In this document: piece after piece, positions 8,400 to 17,906 of the stretch | How positions within the stretch are numbered: position 1 is the stretch's first letter | Layout of the letters: every line of letters starts with the position of its first letter | Assembly: GCA_021740045.1 (NCBI GenBank) | Contig: JAIPAP010000014.1 | Location: 1-46,743, forward strand | From: Bacteroidales bacterium | GTDB taxonomy: Bacteria > Bacteroidota > Bacteroidia > Bacteroidales > JAIPAP01 | Reading direction: 5' to 3' | DNA length: 46,743 nt | Program-made: the position numbers and the translations under genes | Notes under the pieces: generated by a model | Database searches by the model: none | Told to the model about the DNA's origin: nothing | What the model saw: only the letters and a program-made list of their open reading frames with translations

Positions 8400-10340
8400 A
8401 TGGGAAAAATAATAGGAATCGACCTTGGAACAACAAATTCATGTGTTGCTGTAATGGAAGGTAACGAACCTACTGTTATACCAAACAGTGAGGGAAAACG
8501 TACTACGCCTTCTATTGTAGCTTTCACAGATAATAATGAACGTAAGGTTGGCGATCCGGCAAAACGTCAGGCCATTACCAACTCGAACCGAACCATATAT
8601 TCAATCAAACGATTTATGGGTGAGCCCTGGGACCGGGTTTCCAAAGAAGTTAACCGCGTATCATACAACGTGGTGAAAGGCGATAACGGAACATCGCGGG
8701 TAAAGGTGGACGACCGCCTTTATTCCCCGCAGGAGATTTCGGCTATGGTGCTTCAGAAAATGAAGAAAACAGCCGAAGATTATGTAGGACAAGAAATTAA
8801 AGATGCCGTAGTTACGGTACCCGCCTACTTTAGCGACTCGCAGCGCCAAGCTACCAAGGAAGCCGGTGAAATTGCAGGCTTGAATGTTAAGCGCATTATC
8901 AATGAGCCTACCGCCGCTTCACTGGCATACGGCCTCGATAAGAAAAGCCAGGATATAAAAATTGCCGTTTTCGACCTTGGTGGCGGTACGTTCGATATTT
9001 CCATACTGGAACTCGGCGATGGCGTTTTCGAGGTAAAATCGACCAACGGTAATGTTCACCTTGGTGGTGACGACTTCGATGAGCGGGTGATTAACTGGCT
9101 GGCCGATGAATTTAAAAACGAGCAGGGTGTTGACCTTCGTCAGGACCCCATGGCTATGCAGCGTTTGAAAGAAGCTGCCGAAAAGGCAAAGGTTGAGTTG
9201 TCAAGTTCAACTTCAACAGAGATCAACCTGCCTTACATTATGCCGGTTGACGGTATCCCGAAGCACTTGGTACGTACGCTTACAAGAGCTAAATTCGAGC
9301 AATTGGTGGATGATTTGATCCAACAAACTGTCGGCCCGTGTAAGAAGGCATTGAACGATGCAGGTTATCAATCATCCGATATCGATGAGGTAATCCTCGT
9401 GGGTGGCTCAACACGTATACCGGCCATCCAAAAGGTAGTTGAAGATTTCTTTGGCAAGAAGCCCTCCAAAGGGGTTAACCCCGATGAGGTTGTTGCCATA
9501 GGTGCAGCTATTCAGGGTGGCGTATTGACAGGTGAAGTTAAGGATGTGCTTCTGCTCGACGTTACGCCGTTGTCGCTCGGTATTGAAACCCTTGGTGGCG
9601 TGATGACCAAATTGATCGAAGCCAATACCACCATCCCCACCAAGAAGACCGAGGTATTCTCCACCGCCGCCGATAATCAGAGCTCGGTAGAGATACACGT
9701 GTTGCAGGGCGAACGTCCCATGGCTAAGGATAACAAGAGTATCGGCCGCTTCCACCTCGATGGAATTCCACCGGCACCGCGTGGCGTACCACAAATCGAA
9801 GTCACCTTCGACATCGACTCCGACGGTATCCTTCACGTGTCGGCTAAGGATAAAGGAACGGGCAAATCGCAGAAGATCAGGATTGAAGCATCTTCAGGAT
9901 TGACCGAGGACGAAATAGAAAAAATGAAGAAAGAAGCCGAACAACATGCTGAAGATGACCAGAAGGCCAAAGAGCGTATCGATAAGCTGAACAGCGCCGA
10001 TGCCTTGATATTCCAGACTGAAAAGCAGTTGAAGGAATACGGCGACAAACTGCCGGCCGACAAGAAACAATCCATCGAAGGCGCCCTCAATAATCTGAAG
10101 GAAGCCCATAAGAATCAGGACCTGGAGGCCATTGATAAAGCCATGAACGAGTTGAACTCACAATGGCAGGCCGCCAGCCAGGATATGTACAACGCTACAC
10201 AGGATCAGCAGCAAGGCGCCGAAGGCGGTGAGCAACAACAAGGTCAGGAGTCACAGCAAGGATCAAGCGACGATGAAGTGACCGACGTTGACTTTGAAGA
10301 AGTAAAAGATGATAAGAAGAACGAAGACGAGAATAAATAA
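8400..10340 (+). CDS. dnaK: Molecular chaperone DnaK (Hsp70)
   Basis: A 646-aa cytoplasmic ATP-dependent chaperone that binds exposed hydrophobic segments of client proteins in a cycle with DnaJ and GrpE. The N-terminal nucleotide-binding domain shows all Hsp70 signatures: [14 protein letters not shown] (residues 4-17), [15 protein letters not shown] (about 188-202) and [16 protein letters not shown] (about 332-347). The linker [19 protein letters not shown] leads into the substrate-binding domain, followed by the helical lid and a Gln/Gly-rich tail ending in [21 protein letters not shown]. Length is normal for the family. The start is fixed by the conserved [13 protein letters not shown]. 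It is monocistronic: dnaJ and grpE are absent here, and a strong terminator follows. No CIRCE operator is visible, so its heat-shock control is not evident from the sequence. Confidence 0.98.
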   Translation: MGKIIGIDLGTTNSCVAVMEGNEPTVIPNSEGKRTTPSIVAFTDNNERKVGDPAKRQAITNSNRTIYSIKRFMGEPWDRVSKEVNRVSYNVVKGDNGTSRVKVDDRLYSPQEISAMVLQKMKKTAEDYVGQEIKDAVVTVPAYFSDSQRQATKEAGEIAGLNVKRIINEPTAASLAYGLDKKSQDIKIAVFDLGGGTFDISILELGDGVFEVKSTNGNVHLGGDDFDERVINWLADEFKNEQGVDLRQDPMAMQRLKEAAEKAKVELSSSTSTEINLPYIMPVDGIPKHLVRTLTRAKFEQLVDDLIQQTVGPCKKALNDAGYQSSDIDEVILVGGSTRIPAIQKVVEDFFGKKPSKGVNPDEVVAIGAAIQGGVLTGEVKDVLLLDVTPLSLGIETLGGVMTKLIEANTTIPTKKTEVFSTAADNQSSVEIHVLQGERPMAKDNKSIGRFHLDGIPPAPRGVPQIEVTFDIDSDGILHVSAKDKGTGKSQKIRIEASSGLTEDEIEKMKKEAEQHAEDDQKAKERIDKLNSADALIFQTEKQLKEYGDKLPADKKQSIEGALNNLKEAHKNQDLEAIDKAMNELNSQWQAASQDMYNATQDQQQGAEGGEQQQGQESQQGSSDDEVTDVDFEEVKDDKKNEDENK

Positions 10341-10366
10341 TCCTCGCTCAAACGTTCTGATCTAAC

Positions 10367-10419
10367 AAAAAGCTCCTCCATAATCAATAATAAAGTAGAG
10401 ATTTGGAGGAGCTTTTTTT
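10367..10419 (+). terminator. Terminator of dnaK
   Basis: Stem aaaaagctcctcca / tggaggagcttttttt separated by about 25 nt, ending in a run of seven Ts. Its right edge is about 12 bp before the -7 box of the next gene. Confidence 0.9.
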
Positions 10420-10431
10420 GCCTAATAACAT

Positions 10432-10439
10432 TATATTTG
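10432..10439 (+). promoter_or_regulatory. Bacteroidota -7 box TATATTTG
   Basis: An exact TAnnTTTG match 18 nt before the ATG at 10458. It overlaps the TTG used as start in the ORF track, which argues that translation begins at 10458 instead. Confidence 0.65.
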
Positions 10440-10457
10440 AGGAAAAAATCCGTAATC

Positions 10458-12116
10458 ATGGAAAAAATTTACAAATTGATCAATCAGGGCTTCATTTTTA
10501 TACTGGTGGCCAGCATTTCGCTTTTTTTCAGCATACCCCTTGGAGCCCAAACACTTCCCGAGCATTGGGTTGATGATACCGACATTGATGTCTATAAGGA
10601 GTCGAGCCAGGTTCAGGAAGGAGAGTATAGCGCAAAAGTTGTTGTTAACTCGGGCGATCAAAGCGAATGTGATTTTGAGAATGAAGTTGAGATCCCTGTT
10701 ACTGCCGGCGAAACCTATAAGATAAGCTTTTGGGCCAACACAAGCGAGCATGTTCGCATTACAAGTGTATTGGCCTGGAGTGACGGCAATAACACTTACC
10801 CCGGCGTTTATGTTGGACCGGCAACAAATGGATGGGAAGAATTTACGTATGAAGGTGAAGTGCCCGGGGGCGTTGATGGAGTTATCCTTCGCTTGCGCTT
10901 TTATGATGTAAATGGATTCGAACCGGGTGAAACCAATTATGTTGATAATCTTACACTTGAATCTCCTGTGGGCAATAGCCTGGAAGTGTCCAATGGTGAC
11001 TTTGAAGATTGGCCCGGTACTGCACCCGAGCCAACCAATTACCCGGGTGAATTCACGGCGCAAGCCAATGGATTAAACGTTGATCTTACCTGGAACGATG
11101 CACAAGGTGAACAACCCCCGCATGCCTATCTTATCCTGGCAGGAACCGATGACAATTTTCAAGCTCCTGTCGACGGTGAACCGGTTGAAAATGATACTGA
11201 CCTGAGTGATGGAGCCGCGGCTGTTAATATTATGCAAGGCGCGGAAGCATACGCCTTTACATCGCTCGAGGGCTCAACAACCTATTTTTTCATTATTTAT
11301 CCCTATACCAATACCGGCGCGGAAATCAATTACAAAACCGATGGCAATCCCCCGGAGGCTTCTGCCGAAACCGGTGAAATTGTGATCATTCATGAAGAAA
11401 ATTTTGATGATGGTTTAGGAAGCTGGTGGGAGTATAGCGTTGTTGGGGAACAGGTGTGGATACAATCGGAATATGGCGGTGAAACCTTTGCCCAAATAAC
11501 TGGATACGATGGTAGTAGCCATGAAAACGATGATTGGCTTATCTCTCCTGCCCTCGATCTGGATGCTTTTCAGGATGAAGTGCTCAGCTTTGTAACAGCC
11601 ATGAACTACACCGGCCCGGCGCTTCAGCTAAAAATCTCAACCAATTATTCCGGATCGGGTGATCCGTATAATGCTGAGTGGGAAACACTCGAAGCAAACT
11701 GGTCACCGGGTAGCTGGGAATGGACGCACTCAGGAAGCATAGATATCTCTTCCTACAATGGTTCACAAGTCTATCTTGCCTTTCAATACACCTCCACCGA
11801 TGAAGAATCGGCAACCTGGGAAGTTGATAATATCGAGGTAATGGGTGAGGAGATTGTAGGTTTAACGGAGTTCTCCGATGAACTGAAAGAAGTTTCACTC
11901 TACCCTAATCCCGCAAATGAGCATATTCATATTGATACCCCGGTTAAAGCTGAAGTAAAGATATTTAACGTGTTGGGTAATGAAATTAAATCAGCAAATA
12001 TAAGCACGGGTGTTAGCAAGCTCGATGTAAAAACCCTGAAAGAAGGAGTTTATATGATAAGGATTTCATCCGAAGAAAATAATGCATTAAAGACGATAAA
12101 GCTGATTGTGAGATAA
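10458..12116 (+). CDS. T9SS-secreted protein with choice-of-anchor J / cleaved-adhesin-type domain
   Basis: 552 aa from the ATG at 10458; the track's TTG start (10437) lies inside the promoter box. It has a signal peptide ending near PLGAQ. A carbohydrate-binding-like beta-sandwich follows at about 25-180 (TLPEHWVDDTDIDVYKES ... NYVDNLTLESP). Next is a fibronectin-like part (PTNYPGEFTAQANGLNVDLTWND). A choice-of-anchor J domain (ENFDDGLGSWWEYS ... WLISPALDLD ... VYLAFQYTSTDEESATWEVDNIEV) covers about 320-470. A T9SS type A sorting domain (VSLYPNPANEHIHI ... LKTIKLIVR) ends it. It is probably a cell-surface or released protein. The anchor J domain has a close relative inside the lipoprotein at 27632-29560. 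It is monocistronic, with a terminator after it. Function unknown; no catalytic motif is seen. Confidence 0.85.
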   Translation: MEKIYKLINQGFIFILVASISLFFSIPLGAQTLPEHWVDDTDIDVYKESSQVQEGEYSAKVVVNSGDQSECDFENEVEIPVTAGETYKISFWANTSEHVRITSVLAWSDGNNTYPGVYVGPATNGWEEFTYEGEVPGGVDGVILRLRFYDVNGFEPGETNYVDNLTLESPVGNSLEVSNGDFEDWPGTAPEPTNYPGEFTAQANGLNVDLTWNDAQGEQPPHAYLILAGTDDNFQAPVDGEPVENDTDLSDGAAAVNIMQGAEAYAFTSLEGSTTYFFIIYPYTNTGAEINYKTDGNPPEASAETGEIVIIHEENFDDGLGSWWEYSVVGEQVWIQSEYGGETFAQITGYDGSSHENDDWLISPALDLDAFQDEVLSFVTAMNYTGPALQLKISTNYSGSGDPYNAEWETLEANWSPGSWEWTHSGSIDISSYNGSQVYLAFQYTSTDEESATWEVDNIEVMGEEIVGLTEFSDELKEVSLYPNPANEHIHIDTPVKAEVKIFNVLGNEIKSANISTGVSKLDVKTLKEGVYMIRISSEENNALKTIKLIVR

Positions 12117-12143
12117 GAAGCATCATTAAAAATGAAATACAAG

Positions 12144-12178
12144 AAAACAGCCTTTGTATACGCAGGGGCTGTTTTTTT
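12144..12178 (+). terminator. Terminator after the anchor-J protein
   Basis: Stem aaaacagcc / ggctgtttt with a 14-nt loop and a T-run (seven Ts), starting 27 nt after the stop codon. Confidence 0.85.
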
Positions 12179-12184
12179 AGTTTC

Positions 12185-12192
12185 TATATTTG
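12185..12192 (+). promoter_or_regulatory. Bacteroidota -7 box TATATTTG
   Basis: An exact TAnnTTTG match 17 nt before the ATG at 12210, immediately after the preceding terminator. Confidence 0.6.
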
Positions 12193-12209
12193 TATAAATC
12201 CCCGGGACT

Positions 12210-13742
12210 ATGAAATATTATTGCTGGTTGTTTGCAGGCATTTTTATGGCCTTGTTATCCTTTAAAAGTCAGGGCCAGCCGGGCCATGAACCGGTGAGGA
12301 TGGAAGTGCCACTGGATAAAAACGTTAAACCCTTCCGGGTTTTTCCGCTCGAAAACAGGGGAGTGGTTTTATCATCAATTGAAAAAAGTGATGATGACAA
12401 TTTTGACAACCTGGTTGTTCGCCTTGCCGGTACCGATTTGAGCAGCAAATGGATCAAGCAGATGCCGGTTAATGAAGAACTGCGCTATGGAGCTCATGTG
12501 TATGGGAAAAAATATCTTTTTATCCTTTTTTTAAAAACCGGCCGGGAAAAAGATAACAACATACAACTTTTTCGCATCGAAATAGACAGCGGATCATGGG
12601 AAACACTTGGCAGTTCGCTGGATAAGATCAAGTCATTTGAAGATATGGAAATCATGGAAAATGACGTGTTGATTGCTGTTCATACCGAAAACAGGGCTTA
12701 TCCGGCTTTGATCAAAAGTGATTTCCAAACTCAAAGCATCACCCAAATATGGCAGAGTGATGATAAGGATGAGGAATTACTGGACCTGGACATCTATGTT
12801 GACAAACTGACATTGCTTACTAAGAAAGACAAGGGTAAAGAGAGCATGCTTAAGCTCCGGAGATTTATCCTTGATCACAACAGCATAGAACTAACGCAGG
12901 CACGAATATCGGATTTTTATTATAACATTACTTCTGCCAGGTTTATACGAAGCCCGAAAAATGAAGGCTTTATCATGGGAACATACTACCCGGGGCGCAT
13001 TAGCAATAGCGAACATGTAAATTCACAGGCGGTTACTGCCACCGGGGTTTTTGTGAGTAAAATGCATAACGATAGTATTTATACCACGTTTAATAGTTTT
13101 TCGGATTTTAAGGATTTCTATCGCTATTTTGAGACCACCAAAGCCCTGAAGATCAAGAAAAAAATGCAACGTAATGATGATAAGGAATTTGAAGTTGGGT
13201 TTCAGTTATTGCTCAATGAACCTCGCTTTCATAATGGGGAGTTGATTTTTTCAGGGGTATCTTTCAGTGAGCAATATAGAACTATATCAACTGTGGGATA
13301 TGATTATTATGGCCGCCCGATAAATATATACCGCGAGGTGTTCGATGGTTATTTATACACATCGGCAATTATTGCTGCTTTTGGTACCCAGGGGGAATTG
13401 GTGTGGAATAATGGCCTGGAAATCCGTGATGTTAAAATGATGCAACTTCAAAACCTACCTTGTTTTTATCATTTGAAGGACGAAACCATCATTGCCTATT
13501 ACTACAAGGGTCAGATCCATTCATGCATCATTAATGGTCCGGAAACCGTGGATAACTTTACCCAGATCCCTATTGCCCTGAGTAGCTCGATGGACCGTTT
13601 AACCGGCGAGGAACAAGCTTCAATACGATTGTGGTATGGTAATAACTTCCTGGTGTATGGTTATCAGCGAATTAATAATTCTCATAGAGCTGATCGCAAC
13701 AGGAAAAATGTGTTTTTTATGAATAAGGTGGCCTTCGAATAA
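12210..13742 (+). CDS. Exported protein of unknown function (510 aa)
   Basis: I do not recognise the family. It starts with a signal peptide (MKYYCWLFAGIFMALLSFKSQGQ) and has no further membrane segment, no T9SS sorting domain and no lipobox. Repeated short beta-strand motifs alternate with polar loops (NLVVRLAGTDLSSKWIKQMP, LFRIEIDSGSWETLGSS, ILAAFGTQGELVWNNGLEIRDVK-like). This suggests a beta-propeller of the kind that reads like a translated log or trace of WD/Kelch-like blades, but no blade signature is strong. A periplasmic location is expected. It has its own promoter box and shares a bidirectional terminator with the convergent OmpA gene. Confidence 0.7.
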   Translation: MKYYCWLFAGIFMALLSFKSQGQPGHEPVRMEVPLDKNVKPFRVFPLENRGVVLSSIEKSDDDNFDNLVVRLAGTDLSSKWIKQMPVNEELRYGAHVYGKKYLFILFLKTGREKDNNIQLFRIEIDSGSWETLGSSLDKIKSFEDMEIMENDVLIAVHTENRAYPALIKSDFQTQSITQIWQSDDKDEELLDLDIYVDKLTLLTKKDKGKESMLKLRRFILDHNSIELTQARISDFYYNITSARFIRSPKNEGFIMGTYYPGRISNSEHVNSQAVTATGVFVSKMHNDSIYTTFNSFSDFKDFYRYFETTKALKIKKKMQRNDDKEFEVGFQLLLNEPRFHNGELIFSGVSFSEQYRTISTVGYDYYGRPINIYREVFDGYLYTSAIIAAFGTQGELVWNNGLEIRDVKMMQLQNLPCFYHLKDETIIAYYYKGQIHSCIINGPETVDNFTQIPIALSSSMDRLTGEEQASIRLWYGNNFLVYGYQRINNSHRADRNRKNVFFMNKVAFE

Positions 13743-13766
13743 CCTGACCCCAAATTTTATGATCAA

Positions 13767-13798
13767 AAAAAACCGCCCCAAAAACAGGGACGGTTTTC
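13767..13798. terminator. Bidirectional terminator between convergent genes
   Basis: Stem aaaaccgcccc / gggacggtttt around aaaaaca, flanked by an A-run on the left and TTTT on the right, between the stop codons at 13742 (plus) and 13822 (minus). It can serve both strands. Confidence 0.85.
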
Positions 13799-13821
13799 AA
13801 TGCTATGAAAAATACCAGAAT

Positions 13822-16323
13822 TTATTCCACGATTCCTTTGAAATCAGGTTTATCATGATATTCAAGGAATACGCGATCCTTTTCCAGTTCCGACTTGAGT
13901 GATGGATCAGCTTGAACAGCCTTAACCAGGTAATCATACATCATATCGGTGTCATCCATGCTTTCGGCAATAACTGCCATCAGGTAGAATGACTTGGCAT
14001 GATCGGGGGCACATTTCAGTGTATTCGAAGCGCGCTCGGCATTACCTGCCAGGTATTGTGCCAGGGCAACGTTGTGGTTGCAGTCCTTGCCACCGAACAG
14101 GCTCAGTGCATCTTCATATTTACCTTCATCAATCATGATGATGCCGTGGTTATAATCGATGTCAGCACCGTGCTTTTCGGCTGTGAGGTAGATCACCTTG
14201 GCTTGTTTATAATTTTCTTTCTTCGATTCTACAACTCCAAGGTTGTTCAAAATGATCGGATTATTATTACTTAGCTCTTTGGCCTCTTCAAGATATTCTT
14301 CGGCCTGATCTATTTGATCTTTGCTTAACAGGATATAGGCTGCGTTATTATAACCTTTCCAATCATCCGGGTACATTTCGATCATTTTTTCATACACCTC
14401 CAATTGTTCCGATGGTGTTTGCTGTAAGCTGCCGGCATAGAGCAGTTCTTTTTGCTTTAGGCTACCCGGGTCTTCCATTGCCATGTTTTCAAGTTCTTCA
14501 TCGGTGTGCTTGGGTTCATAAGCAGCTACCGTAAGTTCGGCCCTCCTGAGTGGAGGCAGAATTTCTTCGGCAATTTCCTTGAACACAACGGTCATATTCC
14601 TGATTTCCTGTTCGCGCTTCTTTGGATCGGTTTGCTGATTAACCACATTCAGGATGATCGCCTTGTCCTCAATATCGGAAGCCTTAATTGCACGCATAAA
14701 GCCTTCCCAGTCCTCGCCATGAGCTTTAGACGAAAATAGCTTTTTAGCTTCACTGGGTTTGGTAACGGTTAATTCTTTTTTCTTGGCAATTTGGGCAAAT
14801 ACCCTGTCAAGATATTTTGTAGCGGTTTCTACACGCCATTCCGAGAGGTTTTCGTTGAATGAGATCTCACCATCCGGTGAAGCCCAGCCGTGCACTTCAA
14901 TATTCTTGATTTTCCAACCTTTACGTATAAAATCTTTCAGGTATTCAACCTTTTCTTTGGCTTTCTCCCTGTCGTTAAGGTAGAAATTCCAGTTCAGGTT
15001 GGCCCTGTTGATCTTGAAATAAATGGTAGCGGTTTTGCTTACGATGGTTTCTTTTTCATAATACTCTTCGGTGTCCATGCCCAGCTTTTTGGCTGTCTCC
15101 TTGTTGGCCATATAAAGATGTTCATCATGCATAACACGTTCCTGGGTGTAAATAACACCATCGCCTATTTTTACGATGGGGCCTTTAACATATTTCATCT
15201 TGAGCATGATGTTTTCCTGGCTCATTTCTTCACTAACGCCTTCTTGTGGCTTATAGAAAAGCGGGTTTATTTCAAGTTCCGATACATTCATTGAGGGATC
15301 ATACGGGATTTGATCCTGATAGGAGAATGTGCCGCCTTCCTTATGGTTAATGGTTACACCTTTGCCTTCGACTTTTTCGCCTATTAGTGTGATGGGTTTC
15401 AGCTTGGTTGAGTCATTTCCATATTTAAGAACAGGCGTCATCTGTACGGCAGCGGTTTTGCCAAAGTATTTTTCAGGTACGGTACCCTCAACTTCCACAT
15501 TGATGGTATTACCATGTTCTTCCAGCGGGTCAGGGGTTACTTCGAATTGCACCGTTTCAAACTCCTTGGCCATAGTTTCCAGATCGGCGCCCATACCAAG
15601 CTTATATTTTACGCCGGCGCCAAAGAAGTTGAAAGCGTCGTTGTTTTCATTGGCTGCGCCTGCCTGATCACCGTCCATCATATCGCCGCCGCCGTCATCG
15701 TCAATTCCCAATACATAATACAAACGGCTCTCGAGATTTAACGACCAGCTCTCATTCAATTTATAATCCACTCCTGCGCCTACCGGGATGGTAACTTCCG
15801 AAGTCCAGTCTTCTGTAACACCATTACCGCCAATCCGGGTGTTTTTATCTTCACTCTGGAATTGCTCTGCTTCCCAATTAGACATTCCGATGCCGGTAAG
15901 TGCATAAATGTTGAATTTCCTTTCCTTTTTCTTAATAATATTGCTAATGCTAATAGTGGGCTCAAGGTGAGCCGACCACAACTCGGTTTCAAAATAGCGG
16001 TTGGGCCTTTCTCCTTTCAATCCGCCATAAAACAGGTCGCCACGCACTCCCCAAATGGGATGGAATTGCCAGCCTAAGATCAATGATCCCCCGGCTCTTG
16101 ATTCCGTGAAATGCTTTACAACAGCATTATCATCATTGGTAATATCACCATAAAAAGTATTTAAGCCTAGCTGTCCTTGCAGATACCAATGTTTAGTAAA
16201 GATGAACTCGTCAGCTTCTTTTTCCTTCTTCATTTCGGCCTCCTGGGCCTGGGAAATGCCGGTTATCAACAAAATTGATAAGAGCAAGAATCCCCCAAGA
16301 AATTGTTTAATTCTGATTTTCAT
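13822..16323 (-). CDS. OmpA-family outer-membrane protein with C-terminal TPR region
   Basis: An 833-aa protein. A signal peptide ends near GISQAQ. Residues about 40-245 look like an eight-stranded OMP beta-barrel (KHWYLQGQLGLNTFYGDITND, WGVRGDLFYGGLKGER, YKLNESWSLNLESRLYYVLG). An extended middle region follows with possible Ig-like folds (FEVTPDPLEEHGNTINVEVEG). An OmpA-like peptidoglycan-binding domain covers about 425-520 (TIYFKINRANLNWNFYLNDREKAKEKVEYLKDFI, IEVHGWASPDGEISFNENLSEWRV). Several tetratricopeptide repeats lie in the last 220 residues (AAYILLSKDQIDQAEEYLEEAKELSNNNPIILNNLGV). It probably links the outer membrane to peptidoglycan and uses the TPRs to hold partner proteins. It is monocistronic, with a canonical promoter about 100 nt upstream. 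Confidence 0.88.
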   Translation of the reverse strand: MKIRIKQFLGGFLLLSILLITGISQAQEAEMKKEKEADEFIFTKHWYLQGQLGLNTFYGDITNDDNAVVKHFTESRAGGSLILGWQFHPIWGVRGDLFYGGLKGERPNRYFETELWSAHLEPTISISNIIKKKERKFNIYALTGIGMSNWEAEQFQSEDKNTRIGGNGVTEDWTSEVTIPVGAGVDYKLNESWSLNLESRLYYVLGIDDDGGGDMMDGDQAGAANENNDAFNFFGAGVKYKLGMGADLETMAKEFETVQFEVTPDPLEEHGNTINVEVEGTVPEKYFGKTAAVQMTPVLKYGNDSTKLKPITLIGEKVEGKGVTINHKEGGTFSYQDQIPYDPSMNVSELEINPLFYKPQEGVSEEMSQENIMLKMKYVKGPIVKIGDGVIYTQERVMHDEHLYMANKETAKKLGMDTEEYYEKETIVSKTATIYFKINRANLNWNFYLNDREKAKEKVEYLKDFIRKGWKIKNIEVHGWASPDGEISFNENLSEWRVETATKYLDRVFAQIAKKKELTVTKPSEAKKLFSSKAHGEDWEGFMRAIKASDIEDKAIILNVVNQQTDPKKREQEIRNMTVVFKEIAEEILPPLRRAELTVAAYEPKHTDEELENMAMEDPGSLKQKELLYAGSLQQTPSEQLEVYEKMIEMYPDDWKGYNNAAYILLSKDQIDQAEEYLEEAKELSNNNPIILNNLGVVESKKENYKQAKVIYLTAEKHGADIDYNHGIIMIDEGKYEDALSLFGGKDCNHNVALAQYLAGNAERASNTLKCAPDHAKSFYLMAVIAESMDDTDMMYDYLVKAVQADPSLKSELEKDRVFLEYHDKPDFKGIVE

Positions 16324-16429
16324 AGCAAAAAGTTTTTATCGTTTCTTAATATAAATATTTCTCCAATCATAGTTTTACCTAGCCACAAGCATTAAGGTTG
16401 AGTTAAAAACAACCAAATCGCATGCCTCG

Positions 16430-16461
16430 CAAATATAAATAAATTTGAAACGTATAACAAA
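16430..16461 (-). promoter_or_regulatory. Canonical Bacteroidota promoter TTTG-N20-TATATTTG
   Basis: On the minus strand a TTTG (plus 16458-16461) lies 20 nt upstream of TATATTTG (plus 16430-16437), the ideal -33/-7 spacing. Transcription would start near 16423 and give the OmpA gene a leader of about 100 nt. Confidence 0.75.
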
Positions 16462-16949
16462 TCCCTTTAAGTTTTAATTCAAGTTTATTTCTTTTATGCT
16501 ACACATTTTCTTTATTCATACGCTACATATGGCCTGCAAACTTATTTAAATCATTGCAAACACCCTGTTTTTAGCAAATCGATTTTTTATACGTTTCCTC
16601 GCATCATCCTTTCGGTTTACACATTATTCATACATACATAATCTTATGCCACGGTTGCCATGTTTCTGACAAGCTTTATATACTTTATCAATGTGTTTCC
16701 AAGGATAATTGTTTACTTACCAAGCTGATAATTTATACATTTAGAATGAGTATATAGGTTTATGTTTAATTATGATGCTGCCAAATGAACGACTTGAGCC
16801 TTTAATAATGGATTATGACAAGAGGTAATTCTAAGCTTTCATTAAGCCATTAAACTTATAAAAGCCTGTTAAAAAATGTTAAAACACTAATAGCCACCTT
16901 TATTTGCTTAGCCAATTTTTTTTTATTTGTCTGAAAAATTTGGGTTACC
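16462..16949. other. AT-rich divergent intergenic region
   Basis: Nearly 490 bp between the OmpA promoter and gldA, with no ORF that resembles a protein, no tandem array and no clear hairpin. I could not find a TAnnTTTG box near the gldA start. Confidence 0.5.
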
Positions 16950-17879
16950 ATGGATATACAAATTGAGAATCTAACGAAAGTTTATGGTGCTCAGAAGGCA
17001 GTCGATGATATTTCCTTCAATGTAAAGACCGGCGAGGTGCTTGGTTTCCTCGGGCCAAACGGAGCCGGGAAAACAACCACCATGAAGGCTATTACCTCCT
17101 TTCTGGCACCCAATAATGGCATTATCAGGATAGGCAATGTGTCGGTATTCGATGATCCTGATACCACAAAAAGTTACATTGGCTACCTGCCGGAAAATAA
17201 TCCGCTTTATCCGGAGATGCCCGTGATCGATTATTTAAGATTTGTGGCCCAATTGCAGGGCATACCAAAAGACGGGATCAGGGATCGTATACTGGATATG
17301 GTGAAAGTGTGCGGCTTGGAAGGTGAAAAGCACAAAAAGATCGGGGAGCTTTCCAAGGGCTATCAGCAAAGGGTAGGGCTGGCACAGGCGCTCATTCACG
17401 ATCCCGAGGTATTGATCCTCGATGAACCGACTTCCGGGCTTGACCCCAACCAGATAGTGGAGATCCGCGAATTGATCAAGAAGATCGGCCGGGAAAAAAC
17501 AGTTATCCTGAGCTCGCACATTCTTGCCGAAGTAGAAGCAACTTGCGACCGTATTATGATCATTAATAACGGAAAAATCGTTGCCGACGGTACCTCGGAG
17601 GAGCTACGCCGCCGCTCACAAGGCCGCGAGATGCTCAAGGTAACCATTGAAGATGGTGAAAGAAACGAGGTATATCAGGCACTGCAATCGCTTGCAAGTG
17701 TTGAGATGGTTGATTTTGCATCGGATACTAAAGCAGCTTTTGAAGTTCAGAGTAAACCGGAGCAGTCGTCCCGCAGGGCCATCTTTAAGCTTTGCATTGA
17801 AAATGACTGGTACCTTACTGAACTTACCCCGGTTGAAACAAAATTGGAAGACGTCTTTAGGCAACTGACAATGAATTAA
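16950..17879 (+). CDS. gldA: ABC transporter ATPase, GldA-like
   Basis: A 309-aa cytoplasmic ATPase subunit. Walker A is FLGPNGAGKTTTMK (about 33-46), the Q-loop region is GYLPENNPLYPEMPV, the ABC signature is LSKGYQQRVGLAQAL, Walker B is VLILDEPTSGLDPNQ, and the H-loop is ILSSHIL. After the ATPase core there is a roughly 80-residue C-terminal extension (EMLKVTIEDGERNEVYQALQSLASVEMVDF) typical of GldA and related ABC-2 ATPases. The next gene is the ABC-2 permease 27 nt downstream, then GldG-like and DUF4340 genes, so this is the first gene of a gldA-gldF-gldG-type operon. In Flavobacterium johnsoniae the Gld ABC proteins are needed for gliding, but the same operon occurs widely in non-gliding bacteria, so motility cannot be inferred. 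The ORF start ATG 16950 gives the conserved MDIQIENLTKVYG. Confidence 0.93.
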   Translation: MDIQIENLTKVYGAQKAVDDISFNVKTGEVLGFLGPNGAGKTTTMKAITSFLAPNNGIIRIGNVSVFDDPDTTKSYIGYLPENNPLYPEMPVIDYLRFVAQLQGIPKDGIRDRILDMVKVCGLEGEKHKKIGELSKGYQQRVGLAQALIHDPEVLILDEPTSGLDPNQIVEIRELIKKIGREKTVILSSHILAEVEATCDRIMIINNGKIVADGTSEELRRRSQGREMLKVTIEDGERNEVYQALQSLASVEMVDFASDTKAAFEVQSKPEQSSRRAIFKLCIENDWYLTELTPVETKLEDVFRQLTMN

Positions 17880-17906
17880 TTTGAAAATGATAAAAAGCTA
17901 TACAAT

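Noticed and set aside
10431-11063. 210-aa minus-strand ORF
   Set aside because: Antisense shadow of the T9SS anchor-J protein, which has signal peptide, domains and sorting signal on the plus strand.
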